Positions 37,924 through 48,053 of a stretch of 54,921 nt of DNA are shown piece by piece. The stretch is taken from assembly GCA_025765615.1 (NCBI GenBank), contig JAIVFJ010000374.1, positions 1-54,921 of the forward strand. The letters are read 5' to 3'. A model generated the notes under the pieces. The model was not told the DNA's origin and ran no database searches. It saw nothing but the letters and a program-made list of their open reading frames with translations. The position numbers were made by a program, and so were the translations under genes. Source of the stretch: Zopfochytrium polystomum (Eukaryota; Chytridiomycota; Chytridiomycetes; Chytridiales; Chytridiaceae). Position 1 is the stretch's first letter; each line of letters starts with the position of its first letter.

Positions 37924-39650
37924 AGGCCGCTGATCCTGTGTACGTGATTGTCATAGATCCTTGCTCCTCTAGCTAGTAAAGCTATAGACTTCGTCTTGAT
38001 CAGACGCCTAGATAGCGGCGAGTAGATGCTAGGCTTACCCTGAGGACCATACCTACCAGTGTCAGCAGGAAGTGTGGAAATGTACAGGCAGATTTGGTAC
38101 CTTGTGTCCTGGAAAGCTAGATTATCGACCACATCAGCTGAGTCTTCGAGCTTGAGCAACTTGGGAGGTTCGTACCTGACATCATCCACTACCTCTCGGA
38201 GTGGTCTTACGTACATTGAGTGTTTCAGAGTGTTACCACCGAACAGAGATCGCATCTGTGACTTCATCACAGCAGGTGGTACCTCATTTCCCTTTGACGC
38301 ATATTCCGCTTCTAAAGTAGCACGTGTATTGGCAGCACATCGTAACATTGAGCTGAGTATCTCAGACCTAGGTGAGTTGAAGTATAACCTGCAGTCTCTA
38401 GCATACATCTCGTGGCTTCCGTCTGTCAAGTCTCTCTCCGAGGTGTACTGTGTAACCATCTCTCTAACAGGGGAAGGGAGTGTCAACTCAGCTATCCTCA
38501 ACTTAGCAAGTGCACCTGCGAGATCAGAGGCTGCATCACGTAGAAGCGCAGATGTTTCCTCCTGTGTAAGTGGCTGCAGATGCGTCAGAGCTAAGCTGAG
38601 CTGCTGTGAAAGTTCCCTATCGTATTCGGACACAAGTAGCAGATCATCATCGTCACTATCTAGCTGCTGAGAGGATCTAGGCGCATCATCACTTCTAATT
38701 ACTGGTGGAACTTCCTCAGCTGCATGATGTGATTCAGTAACAGACGGAACTCTAGTGCGGGGCGTTGTACTGGACCTGCCCACGTACCTTGTAGAGCCAA
38801 ACGGACCCTCGGTAGAAGACTTAGCCAGAAGTTGCGATGCAGCTCTGTTTACATCCGACCCAGATATGACAACACCCCTGCCTGACATGTTCAAACGTAA
38901 AAGTCCAGCGTCTTGAAGCTCAGGTTGTGGGTAGCTACTCAGAATCTCAGATGTCCCAGTCTTGCTCAGATCGAATAGACCCTCCTCCTTGTACCTTGGA
39001 GACAGTACGTTGTGGCATCTGAGGCTCTCGATATTTGAAAGTAGAGGAGTGGTAACCTCGTAGATGTTGCACTGACTCCACAGATACTGACGCATATCCT
39101 TCTCCACTCTGAAGAGACTGTTCTTCTTGCCCCTGTTATTCAACAATCTGGTCAACCTGATACGTGACTCCTTATCACCTCCCCTGACGAACTCCCTGAA
39201 GCCTGCATCAGACCTAGGACCACGTCTGCTCTCGTATAGATGCTCGGAACTGTTAAGATACTCGGGCTCTTTCAGCTTTGTGCATACCATGACAAGACTG
39301 TACCATAGGGTGACTATGTTCCCGTTAGTTATAGTAGGCCACTTAACTGTCTCTCTGTTAAATGTATAACCCTGGGAGGCTAACATCACCTTCAGTATAT
39401 CCACGTTATCTAGTGGGCACTTTAGCTCAATTGTGCAAGTCTTAGCAGCTAGTTGAGAGAAGACGTCATTACTTCGTGATAGAAGTTGTCGCAGAAACCT
39501 CTCGTCTATGACCAGTGCGTCTTCCGGAAAGCCATAGTAAGCTGGACTGGACTTCTCGCTAGCGAAGATGCTAGATATGTTCCCTAGCTCTGATTCAAAT
39601 AGCACGACTTTGCCTCCTGCACTTTTCAGAGCATCGAGTACGTAGTCCAT
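37917..39650 (-). CDS. Unrecognised protein
   Basis: A protein of 577 residues with an ATG at 39650. The N-terminal 280 residues look folded. Residues about 280-330 are Ser/Thr/Asp-rich, and a highly acidic patch (Asp-Ser-Asp-Asp-Asp-Asp) lies near 330. The C-terminal 230 residues are mixed helix. No catalytic motif, signal peptide or membrane span is visible. It sits in a block of three minus-strand unknown genes (40494 down to 36481) separated only by the palindromic motif and short gaps. Confidence 0.6.
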   Translation of the reverse strand: MDYVLDALKSAGGKVVLFESELGNISSIFASEKSSPAYYGFPEDALVIDERFLRQLLSRSNDVFSQLAAKTCTIELKCPLDNVDILKVMLASQGYTFNRETVKWPTITNGNIVTLWYSLVMVCTKLKEPEYLNSSEHLYESRRGPRSDAGFREFVRGGDKESRIRLTRLLNNRGKKNSLFRVEKDMRQYLWSQCNIYEVTTPLLSNIESLRCHNVLSPRYKEEGLFDLSKTGTSEILSSYPQPELQDAGLLRLNMSGRGVVISGSDVNRAASQLLAKSSTEGPFGSTRYVGRSSTTPRTRVPSVTESHHAAEEVPPVIRSDDAPRSSQQLDSDDDDLLLVSEYDRELSQQLSLALTHLQPLTQEETSALLRDAASDLAGALAKLRIAELTLPSPVREMVTQYTSERDLTDGSHEMYARDCRLYFNSPRSEILSSMLRCAANTRATLEAEYASKGNEVPPAVMKSQMRSLFGGNTLKHSMYVRPLREVVDDVRYEPPKLLKLEDSADVVDNLAFQDTRYQICLYISTLPADTGRYGPQGKPSIYSPLSRRLIKTKSIALLARGARIYDNHVHRISGLF

Positions 39651-39692
39651 GATGATACAACTTGGAAGCTATGTGTTCTGCAAGTCCACGGA

Positions 39693-39703
39693 GTTTTTAA
39701 AAC
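39693..39703 (-). terminator. Palindromic 3'-end motif overlapping a stop codon
   Basis: GTTTTTAAAAC on the plus strand, GTTTTAAAAAC in gene sense. The stop of the 39697 gene lies inside it. Confidence 0.7.
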
Positions 39704-40494
39704 ATCCTGCTAGATGCGCACCTTAGTTCGTAACAATCTCTACAGAAGTAGGGAGAGGGTCTAGATAGCCTAATACACTGATCGTACCAGTTACATAACC
39801 CTGGTATCATATCAAGTGATGGAGTTGGATTGACTGTAGGTGGTAATAGGGACATGGATACAGCGAAAAGGTGAGATGTTTGCACACTTTGACAGGGTCC
39901 CATTACAAACCTCGATGATGAAAGTAGGCTAGTGAGTAGTTGACGGTCCGAATAGTTAGTACGTTTTATCCACTGCAGACTGACAGTGCATAGGTAGAGA
40001 TTGAGACGTTTACCCTCGTTCTGACTCAGCATTACGTTGACGAAAGCAGTAAGTCTAAGTGTCTCCGTACTGTGAGACTCGCATGGGAGATGTCTACCGT
40101 CTACTATCTTGTAGTCATAAGGTATGGAGATAATGAGCCTTGTACTCCTAGGATCAGGATCATTCGTAAGAGTCGAGAACTGAGAGGTTATCTGTGCATA
40201 TGCTCCATTCGTACCAGGACCTGTATCTCCCGCATCTCGTGACCTTGAAGGCATCATGACAGGCTGTATAGTCTTCAAAGAGACATGAGCCAACCTGGCT
40301 AGAACGCATGAGAGAGATAGTGCAAAGTTGGGATCTACATATCTAGCCTTGCCCTTCTTTAGAGGTCCAGCCATAACAGTGACTTCATCTAAGAGCCACA
40401 TAGTATGTACCCTGGAGTTTGTGTCGCCGGAAGCTAGAGACATCCGATTGTAGCCATGAGCGCATATATCTTCCACATCTTGGTGATGAGACAT
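39697..40494 (-). CDS. Unrecognised protein
   Basis: A protein of 265 residues with an ATG at 40494. Several His and Cys occur near both ends (Cys-x-Asp-x-Cys in the last 20 residues), but no clear zinc signature is seen. The middle is mixed strand and helix. It diverges from the 40560 gene across 65 bases that hold no palindromic motif. The function is unknown. Confidence 0.6.
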   Translation of the reverse strand: MSHHQDVEDICAHGYNRMSLASGDTNSRVHTMWLLDEVTVMAGPLKKGKARYVDPNFALSLSCVLARLAHVSLKTIQPVMMPSRSRDAGDTGPGTNGAYAQITSQFSTLTNDPDPRSTRLIISIPYDYKIVDGRHLPCESHSTETLRLTAFVNVMLSQNEGKRLNLYLCTVSLQWIKRTNYSDRQLLTSLLSSSRFVMGPCQSVQTSHLFAVSMSLLPPTVNPTPSLDMIPGLCNWYDQCIRLSRPSPYFCRDCYELRCASSRMF

Positions 40495-40559
40495 GACTGG
40501 AAGACAACAAGTAGGAAGTAACTTAGTTCACCTGACACGATTTCAACAGAGGAGACAGA

Positions 40560-41609
40560 ATGTCTGTGTCTGACCAGTATTCAAGATCCGTGACAGCTAT
40601 TAGCATCCTGACGAGGAATAACAAGCTGAGAGCCTCTATGAATGTAACCCCTATCTCTAGGAGGGAAGATAGGATACTGAGGGGTAGAAGTTACAACAAC
40701 CCGGAAGATCAGAACGAGGACACAGTAGGTTCGACAGAAAAGGACAACATAGAGCTGCTTGACAAGTACACAGGTGAGAGGACTGAGTCGGGCATCTTCA
40801 AGAGTGTCTGGTCAGATGCGAGGATAATGCTCTGGAACAGCATGATACCGATGACAACTCCCGAAGTGATGACACATGGATCTAACACCTTGGGGCTCGT
40901 TGACTCTAATAAGGTAAGGTACCCAGTAACACAGTGGAGAAGACACATCTCGCTAGGTACATGGAAGATAGGCCCGCTTTTGACAGTAGAAGCAGGATTC
41001 ATACAACCGTCTGTCGTGACTGCTACATACGAGATGCCTGAGGATTTCACCATACAAGATATGAGAGCGCAGATACCTGACATGATGGGAGGTAGTATGA
41101 TAGACGAGACAAGGGCACCGTCGTTCAAACCCGAAAGCTCCAATGGCAAGGAATGGTTCCAGGGTAGATTTACAGGCACGGCACTACAAATGCTACGTCT
41201 CAAAGGTCACGACTTCCCAGATCCCATATGCGTATTAACTAACACGGGTCATACGGCCTTGACATTCCTTATCGCTTACAAGGGAGTAGTTAAGCTTTAC
41301 AGACCCACGAAGGACAATGTCCTAATCCTAGCTGACGTACTGGAGAGAACGTGCCTTGTGGTAAGACGGGAGCAGAACATCAAGGTATATAACGTGAAGG
41401 AGTACAGGCACAGGAACGAGTATCTCAGAGTAGTACACAGTGGTTACATCTCACTGACAGGTAGAGCTGAATCACACCACAACCTGCTCATGACTCTACA
41501 AACGGCAATCTACCAGATATTCAGTGACTGTGCCCTAACGTACAACTTCCTGGGATCTTTGACTCTTGTGCCAGATGACGGTGACTGTGGGAAACTGGAC
41601 AGAAGCTGA
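40560..41609 (+). CDS. Unrecognised protein
   Basis: A protein of 349 residues with an ATG at 40560. The first 80 residues are polar. The rest alternates strands and helices and is the most globular-looking of the unknowns, with Trp-rich segments (Trp-Arg-Arg-His...Trp-Lys-Ile-Gly). No known motif is seen. It converges on the RPB1-like gene with only 11 bases between the stops, filled by the palindromic motif. A nucleoprotein or structural role would fit its compact look, but this is only a guess. Confidence 0.6.
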   Translation: MSVSDQYSRSVTAISILTRNNKLRASMNVTPISRREDRILRGRSYNNPEDQNEDTVGSTEKDNIELLDKYTGERTESGIFKSVWSDARIMLWNSMIPMTTPEVMTHGSNTLGLVDSNKVRYPVTQWRRHISLGTWKIGPLLTVEAGFIQPSVVTATYEMPEDFTIQDMRAQIPDMMGGSMIDETRAPSFKPESSNGKEWFQGRFTGTALQMLRLKGHDFPDPICVLTNTGHTALTFLIAYKGVVKLYRPTKDNVLILADVLERTCLVVRREQNIKVYNVKEYRHRNEYLRVVHSGYISLTGRAESHHNLLMTLQTAIYQIFSDCALTYNFLGSLTLVPDDGDCGKLDRS

Positions 41610-41610
41610 A

Positions 41611-41620
41611 GTTTTAAAAC
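41611..41620. terminator. Palindromic 3'-end motif shared by convergent genes
   Basis: Exact GTTTTAAAAC filling the whole space between two convergent stop codons (ending 41609 and 41621). Confidence 0.8.
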
Positions 41621-43999
41621 TCAGGAGCTGTTCAGGACAGAAGTAGCAAAGAGGAGAGAGTGATTACATGAGTAGAAAGAGTAGCTCATACTCCTGTTAT
41701 CATGCCTAGTTATCTCAGAGCCAAGAGATAGGCTCATTGTATCAGCGAGATCAAGGTAATGACACAGAGCCACAAGAAGGTAGCTAGCCGTAGTCTTAGA
41801 CAGAAACGGTACCTGAGACTCACTAGCTATAGGCTCACTGGCAAGATCCTCGGTACACGCACTGAATATCAAGGTGGCAAATGAGTACACCTCCTGCTTC
41901 GTAGTCCGTAGATTGTACACCTGGTCCATGTAGGAGCACAGAGATACACATCTGGAATATACGAGCCTAACTATCTGTGGCCTTAGCATATCTGTTGAAC
42001 TGAGTGCAAGCATGCGTCTATCTGACGTGACTATTAAGTCTGTATCTTCGTAACTGAAACCATGAGGGCCTATGACGACATCGTACTCCTCATTCGATGT
42101 GAGTCTAAACATCTCACTAGGTAGCTTAGACTGCCGATAACTCCTGTGCTTGAAGACGGAGACATAGTCAGAAGTATGTGTTAGTAGAGACATCACGAAG
42201 CTGAGATCAGCACCTGCATACCTGTGCTTGGCCTTATCCAGCAGGTTCTGGACTACGAAGGATGTAAGCTTTGTGGCGTACCTCACGGCAGGAAAGCCGT
42301 AAGATGAGCCTATATCCGGTATGACCCAGTCGAGTCTTTCATTCCACTTATCTTTCAGCCACGAGGATACATACTTAGTGCCAGCTACCACGATATCTGA
42401 GGCTATAAGCTTCAACTGTCTAGCTATGGTATAACCCTTAGATATGCTAAGCTGACCAATGGCGGAGTCCCTAATCTTCGTAACTGCTGACACAAGGATG
42501 TTAGAACTGTGACCATTCGCCTCGAAAACACGAAGTACGTCCTGCCTAGATTGTTCCTTGCATTTACACAGCTTATGATAGCTAGTACCGAAGTTGTACT
42601 TATCCAGTGCCGTAATACTACAAGATGAGCTCCACATGAAGTCGTAGTCAACATCCTCCTCGTTGTAGAAGTAGAGCTGTGAGAAGACTGCCTGTGAATC
42701 CTCAGACTCGAAACTCACGTCTGCTGTACCATCAGGAGGTTCACCATCAGAGTCTCGGACGTGCTCGATAGTAGGGAGATCATAACCCTGGGCTACCTTA
42801 GCAAGGTTGCTCTCATCATAGATAGAGTCACTATCAGAGTGGAGGTACCATGGATCCACAGGGTCATCGTAAGCTAGACTCAGTAACTCGGAAGTCGCCA
42901 CAGGTAGATTCTCATTCAGTACATCGTTAATGGCGTCATTTTGCTGCCGAAATGTTACGGACCTAGATTCAGCAGAGTCACTAACATCAAGAGAGGAGTG
43001 TAAGAAGTCGTGTGAACTAGGTACCTCAGTAACAGTACCTAATCTTCCTGTGCAAGTGGGATGAGTAGCGAGGTCAGGGACACACAAGACAGGATCAGAG
43101 AAGACGAGGGACTCAGTACCATGGAGGTCAGGACCAAGGTAGCTGCGTATAATGTCGGAGACGCTCCTCCAGTTGAACTCACTCTCAGTCTCAAGCCCAA
43201 TAGCTAGGTCAATTTCCCTTACAGCTTCAGGAGACGAGACAGCAGCAACGTGGACCTCATCTCCGTCAAAGTCGAGGTTGAGACGTCTACACATGTCAGG
43301 GTGACATCCTATGGCGTTAGCCTTCCAACCCCTGAGTACAACTGGCTGAACTGACGAGATAGAGATCACAGGACACCTGAGGATAACACCTCTATCTCCA
43401 TCAACTAGGCATCTGAACTTGTAGTAGGGATCTCTGATAGAAATACCATCAGCAGTAGTGTAAGACTCACGATAGGGCAGCTTCATGTTAGCCATCCATG
43501 TTGTAGGTATATACACCTCGTTAGGCATACAGTCCCACTTTATAACTGCCACACCTCTTGAAGCCGTCATAGGACGTGTAGTGAACATAGACCCTCTAAG
43601 CTTTCCCGACTTGGAAAGATGCAGTTTGCGCATTTGAGAGGCGAAAGTGTCGTGTGTACTTATGCACCTAAGATAGGCATCGTTCTCTCTAGCTTCTAGG
43701 TTAACCAGCTCATCTGACTTGACAGTGCAAAGGTAAGGTAGTCCAACCCTGAATGATTCGGAGTCAAATACTAGATCAGCGTAATCCTCCGTAGAGAGTA
43801 GGTGCCCCTTACACTCGTCATGACCAGCCATCGTACACCTGGGGTCAGTAGACATGATTCTGCGGTCGTAGGGAACAGTGAAGATGTTAGGCAGGTTAAC
43901 AGGCACAAGCTCCATGGAAACAGGGCATGTTGAAGAGTCACATCTACCACCCTCTCGTATGAACCTACGTATGACGAAGGACCTACTCTCTGAGTTCAT
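41621..43999 (-). CDS. RPB1-like largest RNA polymerase subunit, compact
   Basis: A protein of 792 residues, far shorter than cellular or most viral homologues. Residues 241-247 read Asn-Leu-Asp-Phe-Asp-Gly-Asp, the Mg-binding active-site motif (usually Asn-Ala-Asp-Phe-Asp-Gly-Asp), preceded by the expected Arg-x-Pro-Val block. Near residue 63 is Cys-Lys-Gly-His, matching the clamp zinc site (Cys-x-Gly-His). A C-terminal region near 560-660 resembles the end of the jaw and cleft domains (Gly-x-Pro-Ala-x-Arg and a Ser-Leu-Leu-Thr segment). The centre has a Ser/Asp-rich spacer. The frame is intact. With the RPB2-like protein it would form the catalytic core of an element-encoded RNA polymerase; small subunits are not recognised here. 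Confidence 0.88.
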   Translation of the reverse strand: MNSESRSFVIRRFIREGGRCDSSTCPVSMELVPVNLPNIFTVPYDRRIMSTDPRCTMAGHDECKGHLLSTEDYADLVFDSESFRVGLPYLCTVKSDELVNLEARENDAYLRCISTHDTFASQMRKLHLSKSGKLRGSMFTTRPMTASRGVAVIKWDCMPNEVYIPTTWMANMKLPYRESYTTADGISIRDPYYKFRCLVDGDRGVILRCPVISISSVQPVVLRGWKANAIGCHPDMCRRLNLDFDGDEVHVAAVSSPEAVREIDLAIGLETESEFNWRSVSDIIRSYLGPDLHGTESLVFSDPVLCVPDLATHPTCTGRLGTVTEVPSSHDFLHSSLDVSDSAESRSVTFRQQNDAINDVLNENLPVATSELLSLAYDDPVDPWYLHSDSDSIYDESNLAKVAQGYDLPTIEHVRDSDGEPPDGTADVSFESEDSQAVFSQLYFYNEEDVDYDFMWSSSCSITALDKYNFGTSYHKLCKCKEQSRQDVLRVFEANGHSSNILVSAVTKIRDSAIGQLSISKGYTIARQLKLIASDIVVAGTKYVSSWLKDKWNERLDWVIPDIGSSYGFPAVRYATKLTSFVVQNLLDKAKHRYAGADLSFVMSLLTHTSDYVSVFKHRSYRQSKLPSEMFRLTSNEEYDVVIGPHGFSYEDTDLIVTSDRRMLALSSTDMLRPQIVRLVYSRCVSLCSYMDQVYNLRTTKQEVYSFATLIFSACTEDLASEPIASESQVPFLSKTTASYLLVALCHYLDLADTMSLSLGSEITRHDNRSMSYSFYSCNHSLLFATSVLNSS

Positions 44000-44073
44000 A
44001 GCTAGTCACCAAGAATGTACCTAGATCATGAGTCACCGTCTAGACTGTAACGAGAAGACATGTGCAATGTGAG

Positions 44074-44083
44074 GTTTTAAAAC
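44074..44083 (-). terminator. Palindromic 3'-end motif
   Basis: Exact GTTTTAAAAC, 30 bases beyond the stop at 44113. Confidence 0.65.
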
Positions 44084-44112
44084 TAACAATGAGAACGGAG
44101 ATACGGGTATCA

Positions 44113-44886
44113 TTAAGGACCTATGCCAAGTTGAGAGACATCAGGTACGCAGAGACATGAAAACCTGCCTATTGTAGGAGGATCCCAGAGGGAAAGCTCG
44201 AACTTCACATCCTCTACCAGGTAGTCAAGAGGAGAAGAACAGGTGTCATTATCTAGCCTAGGTGCATGAAGAGCGACACAGAGTCCACGTGCGTAGAAGT
44301 GAGTAAGAAGAGGAAAGTTAGATCTGAGTCCAACTACCATGAAAGTTAGGTCCTTGACAGTAACCTCCCTATGTATGTAGATCTTAGTCACCCTATTGGA
44401 GACGTCACCAAAGACCAGGCGTAATCTAAGGCCAGTGCTAGCATCAAGCGTCAGAAGGTCAGATGAGAAGATGGAGACATCACGTACAACAAGCTCGTAG
44501 ACTAGATCCGATGCCCCAAGCTTACATTCTCTGAGTGCCATTGTAAGAAACCTGCTAAGCCTCTCACGAAGCTTGGACTGTGAAGACAGCATCTCTATAC
44601 CTACCGTCACGACATCTCCCTGGTTGTTCACAGTGAGGTTATTGGCCAGACATTGAGCTACAGTATCATGAGAGAATGATGGACAGTGGAGCAGGTTATC
44701 AAGGACGAGATCCACGAGATAATCATCTCTGCAGACAGTAGCTGATCCAGACATACAGACACTGGAACCAACTCCAGACCCCTCGGTGTCTAAAATAGAG
44801 CCTGTAGCTTCCATCAGAGCATACCGCAACAGACACAATTTAGATAGGTAGGATGCAGTATCATAGAATGGGCGAAATGACCACAT
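44113..44886 (-). CDS. Unrecognised protein
   Basis: A protein of 257 residues with an ATG at 44886, lying just upstream of the RPB1-like gene in the same direction. Mostly alpha/beta in look, with scattered Cys and no ordered motif. It could be a small polymerase subunit or transcription factor by position, but nothing in the sequence shows it. It diverges from the reverse transcriptase gene across 70 bases that lack the palindromic motif. Confidence 0.6.
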   Translation of the reverse strand: MWSFRPFYDTASYLSKLCLLRYALMEATGSILDTEGSGVGSSVCMSGSATVCRDDYLVDLVLDNLLHCPSFSHDTVAQCLANNLTVNNQGDVVTVGIEMLSSQSKLRERLSRFLTMALRECKLGASDLVYELVVRDVSIFSSDLLTLDASTGLRLRLVFGDVSNRVTKIYIHREVTVKDLTFMVVGLRSNFPLLTHFYARGLCVALHAPRLDNDTCSSPLDYLVEDVKFELSLWDPPTIGRFSCLCVPDVSQLGIGP

Positions 44887-44956
44887 AAGAAGGAGGTGTA
44901 ACTGATCACATCGCGCACGATACTAGCTACGAACAGCAGAATCACGAAGCTCAAGG

Positions 44957-45616
44957 ATGAGAGCCAAGAAGAACAAGGACAGAGGAAGGAAGACATGCAG
45001 ACCGAAGATCAGGATAGACGGCTGGAAATTCGAGGACCTGAATATGCAGGAGAGAAGCTACGTGATCAGCAACGGTCCTAGCAGAGACATGGGCACGAGC
45101 TCGAAACTGAGGAGGATACTAGACTCTGCTACTGTAGATATGAAAGTTGGTCTATTAACGTCCGATACAGTGAGATGGTACAAATGGTGGGAGCTAGTAA
45201 CTGAGATGTCTCACCTGAGCATTATGGTCAATATAGACTTCATCAGGCTACTGGCCAAAGGTGCCAACTTACGACTACTAGGGAGAGTACCTGGGAAGAT
45301 ACTAGATATAGCTTTCCCATCAAGCAAAGCGGACAATTGCAAGCAGGGAGAGGGGAGGAAGAAAGGAAGGAGAAGCGTGTTCTGCATGAACAGCGCCATA
45401 GACGTGACACAATACGCGGACTACCTGATCCGAAGGTACAAACTACTCATCAGGAAGTCGGACAAGGACGATAGATACGTTATATGCACTGACAAATGGG
45501 AGCTTACTTGCATAAGAGAGATGCCAGAAATGAGGATGGTAGGAACTCGTAGTGAGGTGACATGCAGCTTGAGATTCCAGCCAAAGACGCACAAGGAGGG
45601 AAGGACAAAGGGGAGG
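44957..45616 (+). pseudogene. Penelope-like reverse transcriptase, N-terminal part, cut by a LINE
   Basis: 220 codons from ATG 44957 to the end of the 17-bp target duplication. The first 190 residues are basic and not recognised. Near residue 207 comes Gln-Pro-Lys-Thr-His-Lys, which fits the Pro-Lys-x-His-Lys block that opens the RT core in Penelope-like elements. The gene is then cut by a LINE, and the frame resumes at 54066 with Pro-Ile, so the split falls inside the Arg-Pro-Ile motif. It diverges from a minus-strand gene of the element and shares its base composition, which suggests it belongs to the element. Confidence 0.75.
45600..45616 (+). repeat. LINE target-site duplication, left copy
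   Basis: The 17 bases GAAGGACAAAGGGGAGG, repeated at 54049-54065 after the poly(A) tail. Confidence 0.92.
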
Positions 45617-45715
45617 AGGAAACCTTGTCAAGAGACACTCAAGACTGCACCCTCCACCACCACCACCACCCCCCACCACCTTGCCACCGCCCTCCACCGC
45701 CTTCCCACTGCCAGA

Positions 45716-46140
45716 TCAACGTCAGATCAACATCAGATTGTTGTCAGATCGTCAGATCATCATCAGATCGACTTCAGATTGACTCCAGAACCCTCCACCA
45801 CCACCCCCCCACCGCTTTGCCACTGCCAGATTGACGTCAGACCATCGTCAGGTCAACGTCAGATTGACTCCAGATCATCAGATTGACATCAGATCTTCAT
45901 CAGATTGACTCCAGATCGTCAGATTGACGTCAGATCTTCGTCAGATTGTCACATCATTGTCAGGTCAACGTCAGATTTTCGTCAGATTGTCTCCAGATCA
46001 TCATATCATCATCAGATTGTTGCCAGATTGACTCCAGATTATTACCAGAACGCCCAATTCTTGTCAGATTGCCAGATAATCATCCGATTGTCGTCAGATC
46101 ATCGTCAGATTGACTTCAGATTGCTGCCAGATTGCCTCCA
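45716..46140 (+). repeat. Degenerate CAGAT repeats in the LINE 5' leader
   Basis: CAGATTG/CAGATCA cores recur about every 10-14 bases (as in GTCAGATTGACTCCAGATC) for some 400 bases before ORF1. Such arrays in LINE leaders can act as promoter repeats (inference). Confidence 0.75.
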
Positions 46141-46228
46141 GCAATCACTTTCCTCCTTCACCACCACAACCACATTGCAACCACATCACAACCTTTGTGC
46201 TGAATTGGGATTGGCACCCCCCTATTTC

Positions 46229-47894
46229 ATGAGCAGCTCACCTCCCTCCACGTTCTTTGGCACCCACGCTGATCAACACATATTGACAATCACCACTCAG
46301 CCAGACCCCACTATTGCCCCACTCACTGAACTTGACATCCTACGCTTTATCTCCACTTGCGACCTCACCATCCGACAGCGGCCCTTGCTCTCAAAGGACC
46401 AGACTTCTTACTCGCTCCGCCTTCTGCATCCTTTGTCAAACGAACAGGCTGCCCGTCTTCAGACCACATCCCCACACATTAAATTTTCTTACACCTGTCG
46501 ACTACCAGCTGCTGCCACAGAATTCACCAACGAACCTACCAACCAACTCGTACTCCAACACCTGGCTCCTGGAACTACTAGAAAGAACTTTGATGAGCAA
46601 AAGGACTCCCTGCGTCATGCAATCACCTCTGCTTTATCCTCGTGCGGCTCCATAATGGCTATTCATTTTGCACACCACCAGCTTCTCCACCTCCGCATCT
46701 GCCACAGTTCTTTTTGACAGCCCTCCTCACAATCCCCCTCAGTTCATAACTATTATGGGTGCAGGTGTCACTATTCGACCACTGGAACCTTCTGCAGAAA
46801 ACCAGCGGCGAATCAGCGATGAAAAGCAACGCACAGCTGTCCTTTATAACATTCGTCGCTCCACAAGTATCTATGACCTTCAGGCCATCCAATATGAGTT
46901 TGGGTGCACGTCAGTTCGCATTCCAGGATTCTTCAACTCAGCAAAGGGCACTGCTGGCCTTTCGTCGTCTGCCCATTTTGTTTTTACAACCCGCGCATTG
47001 ATGTTGCAAAAAACTAACCAATCAGTTGTCTTCAATGGCCGTGCACTCCCATTTCACCCACTCCAAAAGGAAGATTTCACTCCCTTCCCCTGCTGTCGCC
47101 GTTGTGGAAACTCCAACCATACCTCTCAATCTTGCAAAACTGGCCGCCCCTCTGGCTCCCTCCTTAACCAAGCCACTTCAGCAGATTCCAAAGACAACAG
47201 CCAGACAGCTCAGGCCCCTCCTGACACCACAACTCCCCCACCTGTCCTGCCTGCTCCCCCTCCTGTCCCTCCTCCACAGCTGCAGTCAATTTTGAAGGTC
47301 CTTGAAAACATCCAGCAACAGCTTCTCGCACAACAGACCTCCTTGCGCACAGAGCTGAAAGAGCATCAGACAACAGTACGCACTGACATCCAAAAACTCA
47401 CCACTCAGCTTTCCCAACTTGAGCCAATCCCTGCAGCACTGGAACACGGCTTAGCAAAGGTGGACCACGACATTCAGAGACTTGCAGCTGCTGCAGCCAA
47501 CGTGGATACTTCACTCAAAAACCATGCTGGCGCCATCCACAACCTAAATCAGCGAGTCACCACACTGGAGCCACTCACTGCACAATTGGACAGCCGCCTC
47601 ACGACAGTGGACACAACCACCCAGCTCCTCAGCTCTCGCCTCCGGACAATTGAAGAATGGTTGAAATACAATGACCCGATTGATGAGGACCTTGACGACC
47701 GTTCCTCCGCTGAACCTTCTTCTACTACTACTGTCCCAGCTCGATCAGCTGTCACCACACACTCAAGCTCCAGTTCCTCTTCAACTCCTCCCAACAGAAC
47801 TGCCCCCAAACCTGTCCCCAAACCTGCTGCCAAACCTGCCCCCAAACCTGCCCCAAAAACTGCCTCAAAAACTAGGAACACTGCCTCAACTTGA
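46229..47894 (+). pseudogene. LINE ORF1 protein, frameshifted
   Basis: The ATG at 46229 opens a frame that stops at 46717; the continuation is in another frame from about 46668 to 47894. The second part holds a zinc knuckle Cys-x2-Cys-x4-His-x4-Cys near residue 143 (of the 46668 frame), a long helical region, and a Pro-Lys-rich repeat tail (Pro-Lys-Pro-Ala-Pro-Lys). ORF1 proteins bind the element's RNA. One frameshift at about 46655-46715 breaks it. Confidence 0.75.
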
Positions 47895-47966
47895 CCAATA
47901 TTCTTATCTTTTTTTTTTTTTTTTTTTGTGAAAGCCCCTTTGCTATTGATATCACTCTTATCTCTC

Positions 47967-47967
<1 letters not shown>

Positions 47968-48010
<43 letters not shown>
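47968..48010. repeat. Internal A43 run
   Basis: 43 A between ORF1 and ORF2, with a T19 run at 47909-47927 just upstream. An A-run here is unusual inside a LINE and may be a past insertion's tail. Confidence 0.85.
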
Positions 48011-48011
<1 letters not shown>

Positions 48012-48053
48012 AGAGACATTATTAGCAGGACTTCCTGCACCCCTTAGTCAACT

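Noticed and set aside
10906..44083. GTTTTAAAAC motif as a promoter, since many copies lie shortly before a start codon in same-direction gene runs
   Set aside because: Convergent pairs carry it with no start nearby, and none of the four divergent gaps has it.
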